DNA of 64,000 bases from an uncultured Phascolarctobacterium sp. (GTDB taxonomy: Bacteria; Bacillota; Negativicutes; Acidaminococcales; Acidaminococcaceae). A program made the position numbers and the translations under genes. The notes below the pieces were generated by a model. It ran no database searches. It saw nothing but the letters and a program-made list of their open reading frames with translations, and was not told the origin of the DNA. Location of the stretch: assembly GCA_947630795.1 (NCBI GenBank), contig CANRJC010000002.1, positions 62,001 through 126,000 on the forward strand, in the 5' to 3' direction. Shown in pieces: positions 44,128 through 53,170 of this stretch. Each line of letters begins with the position of its first letter. Position 1 is the stretch's first letter.

Positions 44128-44303
44128 GCTTTGAGCCGTCGCCGATCTCGCAAGAAGAGCGGCGGGACCGCAAGGGGTCAGCCCCGTTGTTTGCGGTACA
44201 AACGAATAGAGTAACGATCTAGCCGCTCACCGACAGCGGGATAGAAAACAGTCGGATCGAAGTGAGCACGTCCTTCGCCAATGGCGAGGGATTTTTTGTT
44301 TTT
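44128..44303 (+). ncRNA. Structured RNA upstream of Rpn gene, copy 1
   Basis: About 176 nt, non-coding. Helices: CGCCG/CGGCG with CUC/GAG (44140-44164); ACCGCAA/UUGCGGU (44167-44173 with 44191-44197) enclosing a GGGG/CCCC hairpin; a long single-stranded ACAAACGAAUAGAGUAACG segment; GCUCAC/GUGAGC with inner CGAC/GUCG and an A-rich loop AUAGAAAACA (44225-44267); terminator CCUUCGCC/GGCGAGGG and a T-run. Copy 2 at 53801 changes the first helix to CGUC/GGCG and the inner hairpin to GGGC/GCCC, keeping pairing. Its own promoter and terminator separate it from the nuclease gene. Not a family I recognise. Confidence 0.75.
44272..44303 (+). terminator. Terminator of RNA copy 1
   Basis: CCTTCGCC/GGCGAGGG (8 bp, loop AAT) followed by ATTTTTTGTTTTT. 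Confidence 0.9.
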
Positions 44304-44342
44304 AAGTATAAAAGTTCGGCACCCCAAGTTTTTCTTCTCATT

Positions 44343-44388
44343 TTGTCCCTAAAAATGTATAATAAAAGTACGGTCACGTTAGGGGCAA
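44343..44388 (+). promoter_or_regulatory. rpn1 promoter flanked by inverted arms
   Basis: TATAAT at 44358-44363. TTGTCCCT (44343-44350) and AGGGGCAA (44381-44388) flank it as inverted arms; copy 2 has perfect arms at the same distance. The -35 is weak. Confidence 0.65.
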
Positions 44389-44425
44389 GGTGAGTAAAAT
44401 AAAAAAGCAAAAGGAGGAAAAGCCT

Positions 44426-45403
44426 ATGCCCCGAATGAAAAGGACCGTAAAGGACAGCGTCTTCACTTATCTTTTTAAAGATCCGAGGTACATCCTGCAG
44501 CTCTATAAGTCGCTGCATCGTGAAGACGACAGCACCGAAGAAAAAGATATCGAGTTGCTGACTTTGGCCAATGTTCTGGTCGATGACATCTACAACGATT
44601 TGGGCTTTTTGGTGAAAGGCCGGCTGATCGTTTTAGTGGAAGCCCAGTCCACATTTTCTCGGAACATCGCCTATCGTATGCTGCTTTACATGACAGCAAC
44701 TTTTAAAGCCTACGCCGATAGAGAAAAGATGGACAGCCACTCGCAGAAAGATCTGCACTTCCCTCATGCGGAGGTATATGTTATCTACACGGGGGAGGGA
44801 GAAGTCCCCGCTGTCTGTCGATTTTCGGATCTCTGCGAAAAAGGGAAAGATGAAGACGATGTAGATGTAGAAACGAAAGTCCATGTACTGCGGGGGGATG
44901 CCGCCGACAAAAACGACATCGTGAGGCAGTATGTGCGCTTTTGCAAGATCGCCGATGAAGAGCGGCGCAAAGGCGGCCCCACGGCAGAAACGGTAGAGAG
45001 GATCATAGACCGTTGTATAAAAGAAAATGTGCTTGCAGCCTTCTTGGCTTCACGGCGGAGGGAGGTAGAGGATATGATGGTAGTATTGTTCGATGAAAAG
45101 AAAGTAAGAGAGATCCACGAGTACAATGTCAGAAAGGATGCACTGGAAGAAGGAGTAGAGAAAGGCAGAGCCGAGGGCAGAGCCGAAGGCATGAAGAAAG
45201 GCAGAGCCGAAGGGAGAGCTGAAGGGAGAGCTGAAGGGAGAGCCGAAGGGAGAAACGAAGGAACAGAAAAAGGCATCTCTGCCATGGTAGCCACCTTGAA
45301 AGAATTGTCTTTGGAAAGAGATTTTGCGAAGCAAAAATTAATGCAGCGCTTCGACCTTACGCCCGAGGCAGCGGCGGCGAAGGTAGAGCAGTATTGGAAC
45401 TGA
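44426..45403 (+). CDS. Rpn-family PD-(D/E)XK nuclease, copy 1
   Basis: A 325-residue protein of the Rpn recombination-promoting nuclease/putative transposase family. The nuclease core shows NDLGF (Asp58) and VLVEAQS (Glu72-x-Gln74), the D...ExQ form of the PD-(D/E)XK fold. The C-terminal part has a GRAE-type repeat (nucleotides about 45164-45262) and ends KVEQYW. Rpn proteins cut DNA, and some act in phage defence; some carry an internal start giving a short antitoxin. ATG 44426 is chosen because GGAGG lies 8 bases upstream; a GTG at 44390 is in frame but less likely. The gene follows a structured RNA and precedes a type I R-M operon. Confidence 0.88.
   Translation: MPRMKRTVKDSVFTYLFKDPRYILQLYKSLHREDDSTEEKDIELLTLANVLVDDIYNDLGFLVKGRLIVLVEAQSTFSRNIAYRMLLYMTATFKAYADREKMDSHSQKDLHFPHAEVYVIYTGEGEVPAVCRFSDLCEKGKDEDDVDVETKVHVLRGDAADKNDIVRQYVRFCKIADEERRKGGPTAETVERIIDRCIKENVLAAFLASRRREVEDMMVVLFDEKKVREIHEYNVRKDALEEGVEKGRAEGRAEGMKKGRAEGRAEGRAEGRAEGRNEGTEKGISAMVATLKELSLERDFAKQKLMQRFDLTPEAAAAKVEQYWN
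45164..45262 (+). repeat. 12-base repeat coding for GRAE units in rpn1
   Basis: About seven units of the type GGCAGAGCCGAA/GGGAGAGCTGAA. Units keep the frame. The second rpn copy lacks the array, having a single GRDEG. Confidence 0.85.
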
Positions 45404-45426
45404 AAATTTGCTCAAGGCTGTAATGA

Positions 45427-45454
45427 AAAAGGGACGCTCAGGCGGCCCTTTTTA
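45427..45454 (+). terminator. rpn1 terminator
   Basis: AAGGG-A-CGC pairs with GCG-G-CCCTT around TCAG, followed by TTTT. Confidence 0.8.
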
Positions 45455-45502
45455 GTTTGGAGTTTGGAGCTTATTGAGTTTGGAGTTTGGAGCGTGGAGT
45501 TG
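45454..45502 (+). repeat. Short TTTGGAG-type tandem repeat after rpn1
   Basis: Imperfect repeats of GTTTGGA. It shares GGAGCTTATTGAGTTTGGAG with the array at 55140-55203. REP-like pieces follow to about 45545. Confidence 0.7.
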
Positions 45503-45645
45503 GGCGCCCGCTGAGCTTGTCCCGGGCTTCCCCGGCTCGATCATATGATCAGCTGAGTGTTGGAGGGGGAGGAGAGAGGAGTTGAGAAGCGGGCCGGCGA
45601 TATTTTTATATAAGGAAGAAAAAGGGCAGAAAGGAAGAACTCATC

Positions 45646-45671
45646 AGTCGCTCGGCGGGCGGCTTTTTTTG
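45646..45671 (+). terminator. Hairpin with T-run between rpn1 and hsdM
   Basis: AGTCGC/GCGGCT (one G-U pair) followed by T7. From 45672 to 45790 the sequence is purine-rich (GGGGG-AG tracts) with no gene. Confidence 0.55.
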
Positions 45672-45831
45672 TTTGACGGGGTTGGTAAAATGAGGGGCTG
45701 GGGGATGGGGGAGAGAAAAAATTCGAAGAGAGGGAGGGGGAGGGCAAAAGGGCAGAATTTGTCCAAGTGGCGGAGATAAAGGGCGTTGTGGTATAATGAA
45801 AAAAATGCGGGAAAGAAATGAGGTAGGAACA

Positions 45832-47934
45832 ATGGCCGATAAAACAAAGATCGATGCCATGTGGGACGATGCTCCCATCGACGTCACCGCAGAGGTGAAT
45901 TTTATTTGGTCTATCGCCAACAAACTGCGGGGACCGTATCGCAGCGATAAATATAAAGATGTGATCATCCCCATGACCATCATCCGCCGTTTCGAGTGCG
46001 CCCTTGCGCCCACCAAGCAGGCGGTGGTGAAGCAGTATGAGGCGAATCCCTCTTTCCCCGCTAAGGCGATGTATCGCGTCTCGGGCTATCAATTTTACAA
46101 CAGCAGCCGTTTTGATCTAGGGGAATTGGTGAACGATCCGGATCATTTGGCCGAAAATTTCAAAAATTACATCCAAGGTTTTTCCGTCAACGTGCAGGAA
46201 TTGATAGCGTCCAAAGAAAGAGGCCTGGATTTTTTCGAACAGATCGACAAAATGGACAAGAACGATCGCCTCTACTCCGTGGTGAAGGCTTTTTCCGAAT
46301 TAGACCTTGACCCACGCACCATCGACAACGTGAAAATGGGGTACATCTTTGAAGAATTGATCCGCAAATTTTCCGAAAATGCCGACGCCGGCGACCACTA
46401 CACCGGGCGCGACATCATCAAATTGATGGTGAACATCCTTTTGGCCGAGGGTTGCGATGATATTTTCGACGACGGCAAGGTGATCACTATTTTGGATCAA
46501 GCTTGCGGTACCGGCGGTATGCTCTCCACCGGCTACAATTTCATCAAACGCTACAATCCATCGGCCGACGTGCGCCTCTTCGGGCAGGAGATCAACCCCG
46601 AATCTTACGCTATGTGTTTGGCGGAGATGCTGATAAAAGGGCAGAACGCCGAAAATATCCGCTATCAGGACACCATGAAGGACGATTGCTTCAAGGGTAC
46701 GAAGATGCGTTTCGTTTTGGAGAATCCTCCTTTCGGTCAGGCCTGGGGCGGTAAAGACGCTGCCGAGGGCGTAGAAGCCGCTGTGCAGGCCGAACACAGA
46801 AAAGGCTTTGCCGGACGTTGGGGGGCGGGTCTGCCCGGGTCGGGCGATATGCAGCTGTTGTTTTTGCAATCGGCGGTGGATAAAATGGACGACCGCTTGG
46901 GTCGTTGCGCCATCATCGAAAACGGCAGCCCTCTTTTCACCGGGGGCACGGCTTCCGGCGAGAGCCAAATTCGCCGCTGGCTGTTGGAGAACGATCTTAT
47001 CGAAGCCATCATCGCTCTGCCTACGGATCTTTTTTACAATACGGGCATCGCCACCTATATTTGGGTGTTGTCGAAAAATAAACGACAGGAGCGCAGGGGC
47101 AAGGTGCAGTTGATCGATGCTTCCGGCATCTATCATAAATTGCGCAAGGCTTTGGGGAACAAACGCAACGAGATAGCCCCCGAAGACCGCACTTTTATCA
47201 CCGAACTTTATGCGAACTTTGCCGAGAACGAATATTGCAAAATTTTCAAGAACGAGGAGTTCATCTACCGAGAATATACGGTGATGCAGCCTTTGCAGCG
47301 CAGCTATGCCATCACGGAGGAACGTATAGCCTCCATGATAGCCAAAGGAAGGTTGGCCTATCTTTATGACGAAGCAAAGGTCGATGAACTGGAAAATGCC
47401 GTGGAACTTAACAGCAAAGAATTGAAAAGACTGGAGACTTATCGCAACAACAGGCAGTTATATTATGCCATTCTGGATGCCCTAAAGGCTGCCGTGTCGG
47501 ATGAAGTTTATTACTCACCTGCTGCTTTTATGCCGGTATTGAGTAAAGTGCTGGCAAAGGTCACTACTGATAAAATGCTGCCCTCGCAGATAGCCCCGGG
47601 ACTTTCCGTCATGGACAAGAAAGGGGAGATACAGCGAGATCGCTTAGGGCGGATAATTTATGATAAAGAGACGAAGTCCATCGAGAGGGTGAAATTTGAA
47701 GAGGATATAAATTCTTATATGGCCAGGGAAGTGCTGCCTCATATCCCCGATGCCAAGGCGTTTTTCGAAGCAGACCTCAGTGCCAAAAAGCCGGTGATCA
47801 AGACCGGGGCGGAGATCCCTTTCACCCGTTATTTTTATAAATATCAACAACCCACGCCCAGCGACGAACTGGCGGCCCGTTTTATGGAATTGGAGCTTTC
47901 GGTCTCGGAGCGAGTGGCGAAGTTGTTTGAATGA
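45832..47934 (+). CDS. hsdM: Type I restriction-modification, methyltransferase subunit HsdM
   Basis: A 700-residue N6-adenine methyltransferase. After the N-terminal HsdM domain come the SAM site LDQACGTGGMLSTGY and the catalytic LENPPFGQAW (NPPF). It is longer than most HsdM (about 500-550) by a C-terminal helical stretch ending at SERVAKLFE. With HsdS it methylates a bipartite site; with HsdR it restricts. ATG 45832 follows AGGTAGG; TATAAT at 45792-45797 is a probable -10. hsdS starts 9 bases after its stop. Confidence 0.95.
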   Translation: MADKTKIDAMWDDAPIDVTAEVNFIWSIANKLRGPYRSDKYKDVIIPMTIIRRFECALAPTKQAVVKQYEANPSFPAKAMYRVSGYQFYNSSRFDLGELVNDPDHLAENFKNYIQGFSVNVQELIASKERGLDFFEQIDKMDKNDRLYSVVKAFSELDLDPRTIDNVKMGYIFEELIRKFSENADAGDHYTGRDIIKLMVNILLAEGCDDIFDDGKVITILDQACGTGGMLSTGYNFIKRYNPSADVRLFGQEINPESYAMCLAEMLIKGQNAENIRYQDTMKDDCFKGTKMRFVLENPPFGQAWGGKDAAEGVEAAVQAEHRKGFAGRWGAGLPGSGDMQLLFLQSAVDKMDDRLGRCAIIENGSPLFTGGTASGESQIRRWLLENDLIEAIIALPTDLFYNTGIATYIWVLSKNKRQERRGKVQLIDASGIYHKLRKALGNKRNEIAPEDRTFITELYANFAENEYCKIFKNEEFIYREYTVMQPLQRSYAITEERIASMIAKGRLAYLYDEAKVDELENAVELNSKELKRLETYRNNRQLYYAILDALKAAVSDEVYYSPAAFMPVLSKVLAKVTTDKMLPSQIAPGLSVMDKKGEIQRDRLGRIIYDKETKSIERVKFEEDINSYMAREVLPHIPDAKAFFEADLSAKKPVIKTGAEIPFTRYFYKYQQPTPSDELAARFMELELSVSERVAKLFE

Positions 47935-47943
47935 GGTGAGAAG

Positions 47944-49221
47944 ATGCGGGCGATGAAAGACAGCGGGATAGAGTGGATAGGTGAGATACCGGAGAAGTGG
48001 GAAGTCGGAAAGATAAAGTATCAATTTTCTGTAACATTAGGAAAAATGCTTCAAACAAGTTCTGGCAGTACGTTTGATACACTAGAAAACTATGCATGTG
48101 CTGCTAATATCAAATGGTCGGGATTTGACACTAGCGTCTGCAAAATGATGTGGTTTTCAACATTTGAGAAAAAAGCCTATCTTCTGAAAGAAGGGGATGT
48201 TCTTGTAATGGAGGGGGGATTAGCTGGAACCACATGTATTTACCATAATGAAAACAGTCCCTGTTATATGCAAAATTCGGTAAATCGATGCAGAAACTTA
48301 TCGGGTTACCCAAATAAGCTGTTGTATTACTGGTTATTTCACGTGTTTCATTGCGGTTACATTGAAAGTATCAGCAATAAAGCAACAATTATGCATTTCA
48401 CAAAAGAGAAAATTGAAGGAACGCCGTTAATTATTCCCCCTCTCTCCGAGCAGCGCAACATCGCCGACTTTCTCGATGCTAAGTGCGCAGAGATAGATGC
48501 TCTGTGTGCCGATATTCAAAAGCAAATAGACACGCTTGAACAGTATAAACGCTCCGTCATCAGCGAAGCCGTCACCAAAGGGCTGGACCCCAACGCCGAG
48601 ATGAAAGACAGCGGGATCGAGTGGATAGGGGAGATACCGAAGAAGTGGAAAGTTATTCGTGGCAAGTATGTGCTTAAATACCTACAAAAACCTGTTATGA
48701 CTGATGACGGGGTAGTAACTTGCTTTAGAGACGGAGAAGTTACCCTTAGAAGCAACCGTCGTGAAGATGGTTTCACAATGTCAGATAAAGAAATAGGGTA
48801 TCAAGGTGTTGATATCGGTGATTTAGTTGTGCATGGTATGGACGGTGCTGCGGGATCCATTGGGATTTCCGATTCAAGAGGTAAGGTATCTCCTGTTCTC
48901 AACGTGTTAGATTCAGATCAGGATAAATGGTACTTAATGTATTATCTTCGTGCTGCGGCTTATAGGGAAGTATTTCTAGCTTTAGCTACCGGGATTCGTG
49001 TGCGTTCTTGCGACCTACGGTGGAATAAGTTGGCAGAACTGCCTTTTCTTGTACCGCCTAAAGCAGAACAAAAAATTATCGTTGACCATATAAAAGAAAC
49101 TATCGCAAAAACAGATAAGGTAATTTCGGGCAAGAAAGAACAGCTCACGATGCTAGACGCTTACAAAAAGTCTCTCATCTTCGAATACGTTACAGGGAAG
49201 AAAGAGGTGCCTGCAGTATGA
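47944..49221 (+). CDS. hsdS: Type I specificity subunit HsdS
   Basis: A 425-residue DNA-recognition subunit with two target-recognition domains and conserved spacers. Each half begins with the same segment (MKDSGIEWIGEIPEKW at the start, MKDSGIEWIGEIPKKW near residue 220), encoded by a 48-base direct repeat. SEQRNIADFLDAKCAEIDAL and PKAEQKIIVDHIKETI are the coiled-coil spacers. The recognition domains are clearly richer in A/T than hsdM and hsdR, a common sign of domain exchange by transfer. It overlaps hsdR by 4 bases. The target sequence cannot be read from the protein. Confidence 0.95.
   Translation: MRAMKDSGIEWIGEIPEKWEVGKIKYQFSVTLGKMLQTSSGSTFDTLENYACAANIKWSGFDTSVCKMMWFSTFEKKAYLLKEGDVLVMEGGLAGTTCIYHNENSPCYMQNSVNRCRNLSGYPNKLLYYWLFHVFHCGYIESISNKATIMHFTKEKIEGTPLIIPPLSEQRNIADFLDAKCAEIDALCADIQKQIDTLEQYKRSVISEAVTKGLDPNAEMKDSGIEWIGEIPKKWKVIRGKYVLKYLQKPVMTDDGVVTCFRDGEVTLRSNRREDGFTMSDKEIGYQGVDIGDLVVHGMDGAAGSIGISDSRGKVSPVLNVLDSDQDKWYLMYYLRAAAYREVFLALATGIRVRSCDLRWNKLAELPFLVPPKAEQKIIVDHIKETIAKTDKVISGKKEQLTMLDAYKKSLIFEYVTGKKEVPAV
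47953..48648 (+). repeat. 48-base direct repeat within hsdS (47953-48000 and 48601-48648)
   Basis: The two copies differ at three positions. Recombination between them, or with other hsdS genes, would swap the first recognition domain. Confidence 0.9.
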
Positions 49222-52184
49222 ATGTCATACTTACCGAAAAAGAGTATCAGCGCTTCATGATAGAGCGTTTGGTGAAAGACAACGGGTACATAGAGCGCAA
49301 GGCTGCCGCCTTCGACCGCAATTTCGCCATGGACAAAGAACTGCTGTTTCGTTTTTTGAACGACACTCAGCCCGAGGCCATGGCCGCTTTGCGCAAGATC
49401 TACAAAAACGATCTGGAAGTGACCCTCGTCAACGTCATCAACAAAGAATGCACCAAGGCCAAAGGCAGCTTGATAAATGTGCTGAAGCACGGCATAGAGC
49501 TTTCGCACATGAAGCTGGACTTGATGTACACCAAGCCTGCCACCGCTTATAACAAAACCCTGCAGGCCAAATACGAAAAAAATATCTTTTCCGTGATGGA
49601 AGAAGTGTGGGCCAGCGGCAGCGAGAGGGTGGACCTGGTGCTTTTCCTGAACGGTTTGGCCATCATTTCCGTAGAATTGAAATGCAACCACGCCGGGCAG
49701 GACGTGGGCCACGCCATCTATCAATATCGCACCGACCGCGACCCCAAGGACCGCCTCTTTTTGTTCAAAGCCGGCTGCATCGTTAATTTCGCCATGGACT
49801 TATACGAAGTGTATATGGCCACCAAACTTACGGGCAAAAGCACCTACTTTCTTCCCTTCAACATGGGCAAAGGCGAAGGCGTGCTGACAGGGGCAGGCAA
49901 CCCCATTTTCAAAGACAACTACAGCGTAGCCTACATGTGGGAAGACGTTTTGCAAAAAGACAGCGTGCTTGACCTGTTGAGCAAATACGTTTTTATCGAG
50001 AGCGCAGAAAAGACCGACGAGCTCACCGGCAAGAAAAAGACAGTCGAAGAGCTCATCTTCCCCCGTTTTCATCAGCGGCGGGCGGTGAAGAAGATACTTG
50101 CCGACGTAAAAGAGCACCGCACTTTGCAAAACTATCTTATCCAGCACAGCGCCGGTTCCGGCAAGACCAAGACCATAGCTTGGCTGTCGCACCGTTTGGC
50201 TACTTTGCACGATGCCTACGACAAGATCATCTTCGACAATGTGGTGATCATCACCGACCGCATCGTGGTAGACAGACAGTTGCAGAGCGCAGTCCTCAAT
50301 TTGGAGCACAAAGACGGTTTCATTCGGGCCATGGACGACAGGTGCGGGTCGGAAGATCTGGCGGCGGCTCTGAACGGCAACACGAAGATCATCGCCACCA
50401 CCATCCAAAAGTTCCCCTATATCGTCGACAGCGTGAAAGGCCTGAAGAACAAAAATTTTGCCGTCATCATCGACGAAGCCCATTCCTCCACTTCCGGCAA
50501 AGACATGGCCGCTGTCACCAAGACCTTGGGAGCAGGGGAGAAGACCTTCGAAGACACTCAGGATATGATCGAAGACGAGATCAGGCGGCACGGCAAACAG
50601 CCCAACGTTTCTTTCTTCGCTTTCACCGCCACTCCCAAAGGCGGCACTCTGCAGCTTTTCGGCAGAACGAACAGAAAAGGGCAGAAGGAAGCTTTCGACC
50701 TTTATTCTATGAAACAGGCCATCGAAGAAGGCTTCATCCTCGATGTGCTGCAGAATTATATCACTTATAAGACCTACTATAAGATCAACAAAGAAACAAA
50801 AGAAGACCCTCGCTGCAACACCGCCGATGCCAAACGGCAGATAGCTCGTTATGCCCAATTGCACGATACCAACATCGCCCAGCGCATCGAGATCATCGCA
50901 GAGCACTTCCGCACTTCCGTGCTGTCCGGGCTGGGGGGCAAGGCCAAAGCTATGGTGATCACCGCATCGAGGGCGGAAGCGGTAAAATATCGTCAGGCCT
51001 TCGAAGAATACATAAAGAGGAAGGGCTACACCGACATCAAAGCGCTGGTGGCCTTTTCGGGCAAGGTGCAATTGCCCGACGACGATACCGAATACACTGA
51101 AGCTTCTATGAACGGCTTTGGGGAGCAACAGCTGCCGGCTGAATTCGATAAGGACGAATATCAAGTTCTTCTCGTCGCCGACAAATATCAGACCGGTTTC
51201 GACCAGCCCAAGCTGTGCGCCATGTATGTGTTGAAAACGCTGAAGGGAGTAGCTGCGGTGCAGACCCTTTCCCGGCTCAACCGCATTTGCCCGCCCTATG
51301 CCAAACAGACCTTCGTGTTGGATTTCGTAAATACTTACGATGTTATCACGAGGGCTTTCGCACCCTATTACACCACCACCTTGCTGTCCGATTCTGTATC
51401 TCCCACTGCCGTTTACGATATGGAAGCGGAGATAGACGCCTATTATGTGTTGGACCCCGATGACGTGGAGAAAGCCAACGAGCTACTCTATAAGAAAAAC
51501 AAAGACAGTAAAGATAAAGCTAAACTGCAATACTATCTCGGGCGGGCCAAAAAGAAAGCAGAAGAGCTCCCCCCGGAAAAACAGCACGAACTGATCGTAC
51601 TGATGCGCAATTTCGTCCGCTACTACGAATTTTTGCTGTTGGCATCGTGCTTTGAAGACGTGGAATTACACAAAAAGTATAAATTCATCGTCTATCTGTT
51701 AGCTCTTGTGGACATCAAGGCCCCGGGCGGTGGTTTCGATCTGACCGGCAAGATCAAAGCGACCGATTTCGTACAGAAAAAAGAAGAAGAACATAAGAAT
51801 GAAGGGCTGATCTCAAGACCGGTCATCTATCATCCGTTGCCGGAAGGGTACGGCATTTTGGAAGCAAAAGAGGAAAGACTTTCCGAGATCATCGAAGAGA
51901 TCAATAAGCGCATGGGCAAAAATTTCAACAACGATCTGGGCATCAAGGCCTTGTTGCAGATACGCGATCTCCTGCTGAGTTCAGAAAAGTTGAAGATAAG
52001 CGCCAAAAACAACACCGTCAAAGATTTCGAGTTCTCCTATTTCGACAGCATCGACAATGCCCTCATCGAGGGGTTGGAACAGAACAGAGATTTCTTTTCC
52101 ACACTTCTTTCAGACGATGAGTTGAAGAAACGGGTGTTGGGCATCTTCACCGAAGAAGTTTACAACAAATTGCGCAGCGAGTAG
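49218..52184 (+). CDS. hsdR: Type I restriction endonuclease subunit HsdR
   Basis: A 988-residue motor-nuclease. The N-terminal nuclease domain has VDLVLFLNGLAIISVELKCN (the ExK of PD-(D/E)XK) and DVGHAIYQYR. The motor has Walker A HSAGSGKTKTIAW, DEAH in VIIDEAHSS, SFFAFTATPKG (motif III) and VADKYQTGFDQPKL plus QTLSRLNRI (motifs V and VI). All appear intact. It cuts unmodified DNA at a distance after translocation. Start ATG 49218 overlaps the hsdS stop. No terminator is evident after it. Confidence 0.96.
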   Translation: MNVILTEKEYQRFMIERLVKDNGYIERKAAAFDRNFAMDKELLFRFLNDTQPEAMAALRKIYKNDLEVTLVNVINKECTKAKGSLINVLKHGIELSHMKLDLMYTKPATAYNKTLQAKYEKNIFSVMEEVWASGSERVDLVLFLNGLAIISVELKCNHAGQDVGHAIYQYRTDRDPKDRLFLFKAGCIVNFAMDLYEVYMATKLTGKSTYFLPFNMGKGEGVLTGAGNPIFKDNYSVAYMWEDVLQKDSVLDLLSKYVFIESAEKTDELTGKKKTVEELIFPRFHQRRAVKKILADVKEHRTLQNYLIQHSAGSGKTKTIAWLSHRLATLHDAYDKIIFDNVVIITDRIVVDRQLQSAVLNLEHKDGFIRAMDDRCGSEDLAAALNGNTKIIATTIQKFPYIVDSVKGLKNKNFAVIIDEAHSSTSGKDMAAVTKTLGAGEKTFEDTQDMIEDEIRRHGKQPNVSFFAFTATPKGGTLQLFGRTNRKGQKEAFDLYSMKQAIEEGFILDVLQNYITYKTYYKINKETKEDPRCNTADAKRQIARYAQLHDTNIAQRIEIIAEHFRTSVLSGLGGKAKAMVITASRAEAVKYRQAFEEYIKRKGYTDIKALVAFSGKVQLPDDDTEYTEASMNGFGEQQLPAEFDKDEYQVLLVADKYQTGFDQPKLCAMYVLKTLKGVAAVQTLSRLNRICPPYAKQTFVLDFVNTYDVITRAFAPYYTTTLLSDSVSPTAVYDMEAEIDAYYVLDPDDVEKANELLYKKNKDSKDKAKLQYYLGRAKKKAEELPPEKQHELIVLMRNFVRYYEFLLLASCFEDVELHKKYKFIVYLLALVDIKAPGGGFDLTGKIKATDFVQKKEEEHKNEGLISRPVIYHPLPEGYGILEAKEERLSEIIEEINKRMGKNFNNDLGIKALLQIRDLLLSSEKLKISAKNNTVKDFEFSYFDSIDNALIEGLEQNRDFFSTLLSDDELKKRVLGIFTEEVYNKLRSE

Positions 52185-52290
52185 GGCAGAGATAAGAGCA
52201 TTCTTCTGTGAGTTTAAAGAATTTGACCGTTCTCACCCTCGAAATTTTAAAATTTCTCCGCCGTTTCCTAAAAAAGAGGTGCCACATATC

Positions 52291-52764
52291 ATGAAAAAAG
52301 AAAGCTCCCATCAATCAAACAGCTCGGCAAAGCTGCCGGTCGTTTTCGAAAAGATCGTGATCGAGTCCACCCGCTCCTTCTTTCGTCCCCCCGCCCTCGG
52401 GGAAGAGTTCAAACAGCGCCTCACTCTGATGAAAGACGGCAGCGCCGTCCTCACTCGCTGGTTCATAGAAGAAGACAGCCTCGCTCACTTCCCGGCCCTC
52501 ACCGGCAAAAAAGAGCAGCGCCGCTACCGGGACAAGCCCACCGCCCGGCTGATGGAGCTCATCGCCGCCTTTTTGAAAGAGGCCCCCGATCTCTTCATCA
52601 ACGATGCAGGCACGTGGCAGGCAGAGATAACATATAGCGACGGTGAGAAGCAGTCTTTTGACGGGACTATGCTGGGCGACATAGAAGTGCAGAGCCGCAA
52701 ACTCTCGGCCTTGGCCCGCAAAACTTTGGGCAGCGACGACCTGTGGCTTTTCAGCGGGCTCTGA
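52291..52764 (+). CDS. Hypothetical protein between R-M and toxin-antitoxin genes
   Basis: A 157-residue soluble protein I do not recognise. It has VVFEKIVIESTRSFFRPPALG, ITYSDGEKQSFDGTMLG and ends LWLFSGL, patterns of a small alpha/beta domain. ATG 52291 follows GAGGTG 9 bases upstream. The preceding 100 bases include the palindrome AAATTTTAAAATTT and no gene. A terminator follows, so it is a single-gene unit. Its position in the island suggests accessory or defence cargo, but nothing proves it. Confidence 0.6.
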   Translation: MKKESSHQSNSSAKLPVVFEKIVIESTRSFFRPPALGEEFKQRLTLMKDGSAVLTRWFIEEDSLAHFPALTGKKEQRRYRDKPTARLMELIAAFLKEAPDLFINDAGTWQAEITYSDGEKQSFDGTMLGDIEVQSRKLSALARKTLGSDDLWLFSGL

Positions 52765-52814
52765 TAAAAACGGCCCCTTGACAGCGGCAGAGAAAGACAT
52801 AAGAGCAGAAGAGA

Positions 52815-52856
52815 GCAGCGTTAGGGGAAGGAGACTCCCCTTGACGTTGCTTTTTC
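52815..52856 (+). terminator. Terminator after the hypothetical gene
   Basis: GCAGCGT...GGGGA pairs with TCCCC...ACGTTGC with an internal bulge, then TTTTT. The tail TTGCTTTTTCGTGA recurs at about 52882-52895. Confidence 0.7.
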
Positions 52857-53118
52857 GTGACAGATCTTCCCACTGCAACTTGCTTTTTCGTGATATCTCT
52901 TTGGGATAGTCCCTCCCTTATCGCAAATGAGGCGATAGTGCGCCGAGAATGTTCAAGAGGACGGCAGAAGCTCAGTGTCCGAGCGATTATAGTATATAGT
53001 AGGAAAAGGAGCGGGCGGCGTGCTCCTAATATATAGGAAGAAAAAGAGAAGGCGGCGCAGCGCCCAAATAAAAAACGGCCCTTTGCCAGCGGCAAGATGA
53101 TCACCTCACCTTCCCCGC
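52857..53118. other. Gene-free stretch before the toxin-antitoxin pair
   Basis: No gene seen. It holds a second TTGCTTTTTCGTGAT copy, short A/T-rich tracts (TATAGTATATAG near 52990) and a GGAAGAAAAAGAGAAGGCGGCG block (about 53035-53056) that recurs near 55320-55340 and in part near 45614. Confidence 0.5.
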
Positions 53119-53152
53119 TTGACAGAAACGACTCAGGATAGTACAATGTACT
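53119..53152 (+). promoter_or_regulatory. relBE-type promoter with palindromic operator
   Basis: TTGACA (53119-53124), 17-base spacer, TACAAT (53142-53147). AGTAC-AAT-GTACT (53140-53152) is a palindrome over the -10, a likely antitoxin binding site. Confidence 0.85.
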
Positions 53153-53170
53153 ACAGAAAGGAGTGATACA

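Noticed and set aside
44128-44303. The Rpn-associated RNA as a c-di-GMP, cobalamin, 6S or T-box RNA
   Set aside because: None of the conserved cores of these classes (GEMM loops, B12 box, 6S bubble, T-box GGTGGNACCGCG) could be found in either copy.
45164-45262. GRAE repeat as a CRISPR array or phase-variable switch
   Set aside because: Units are 12 bases, contiguous and in frame inside a coding region; no spacers, and changes would not shift the frame.
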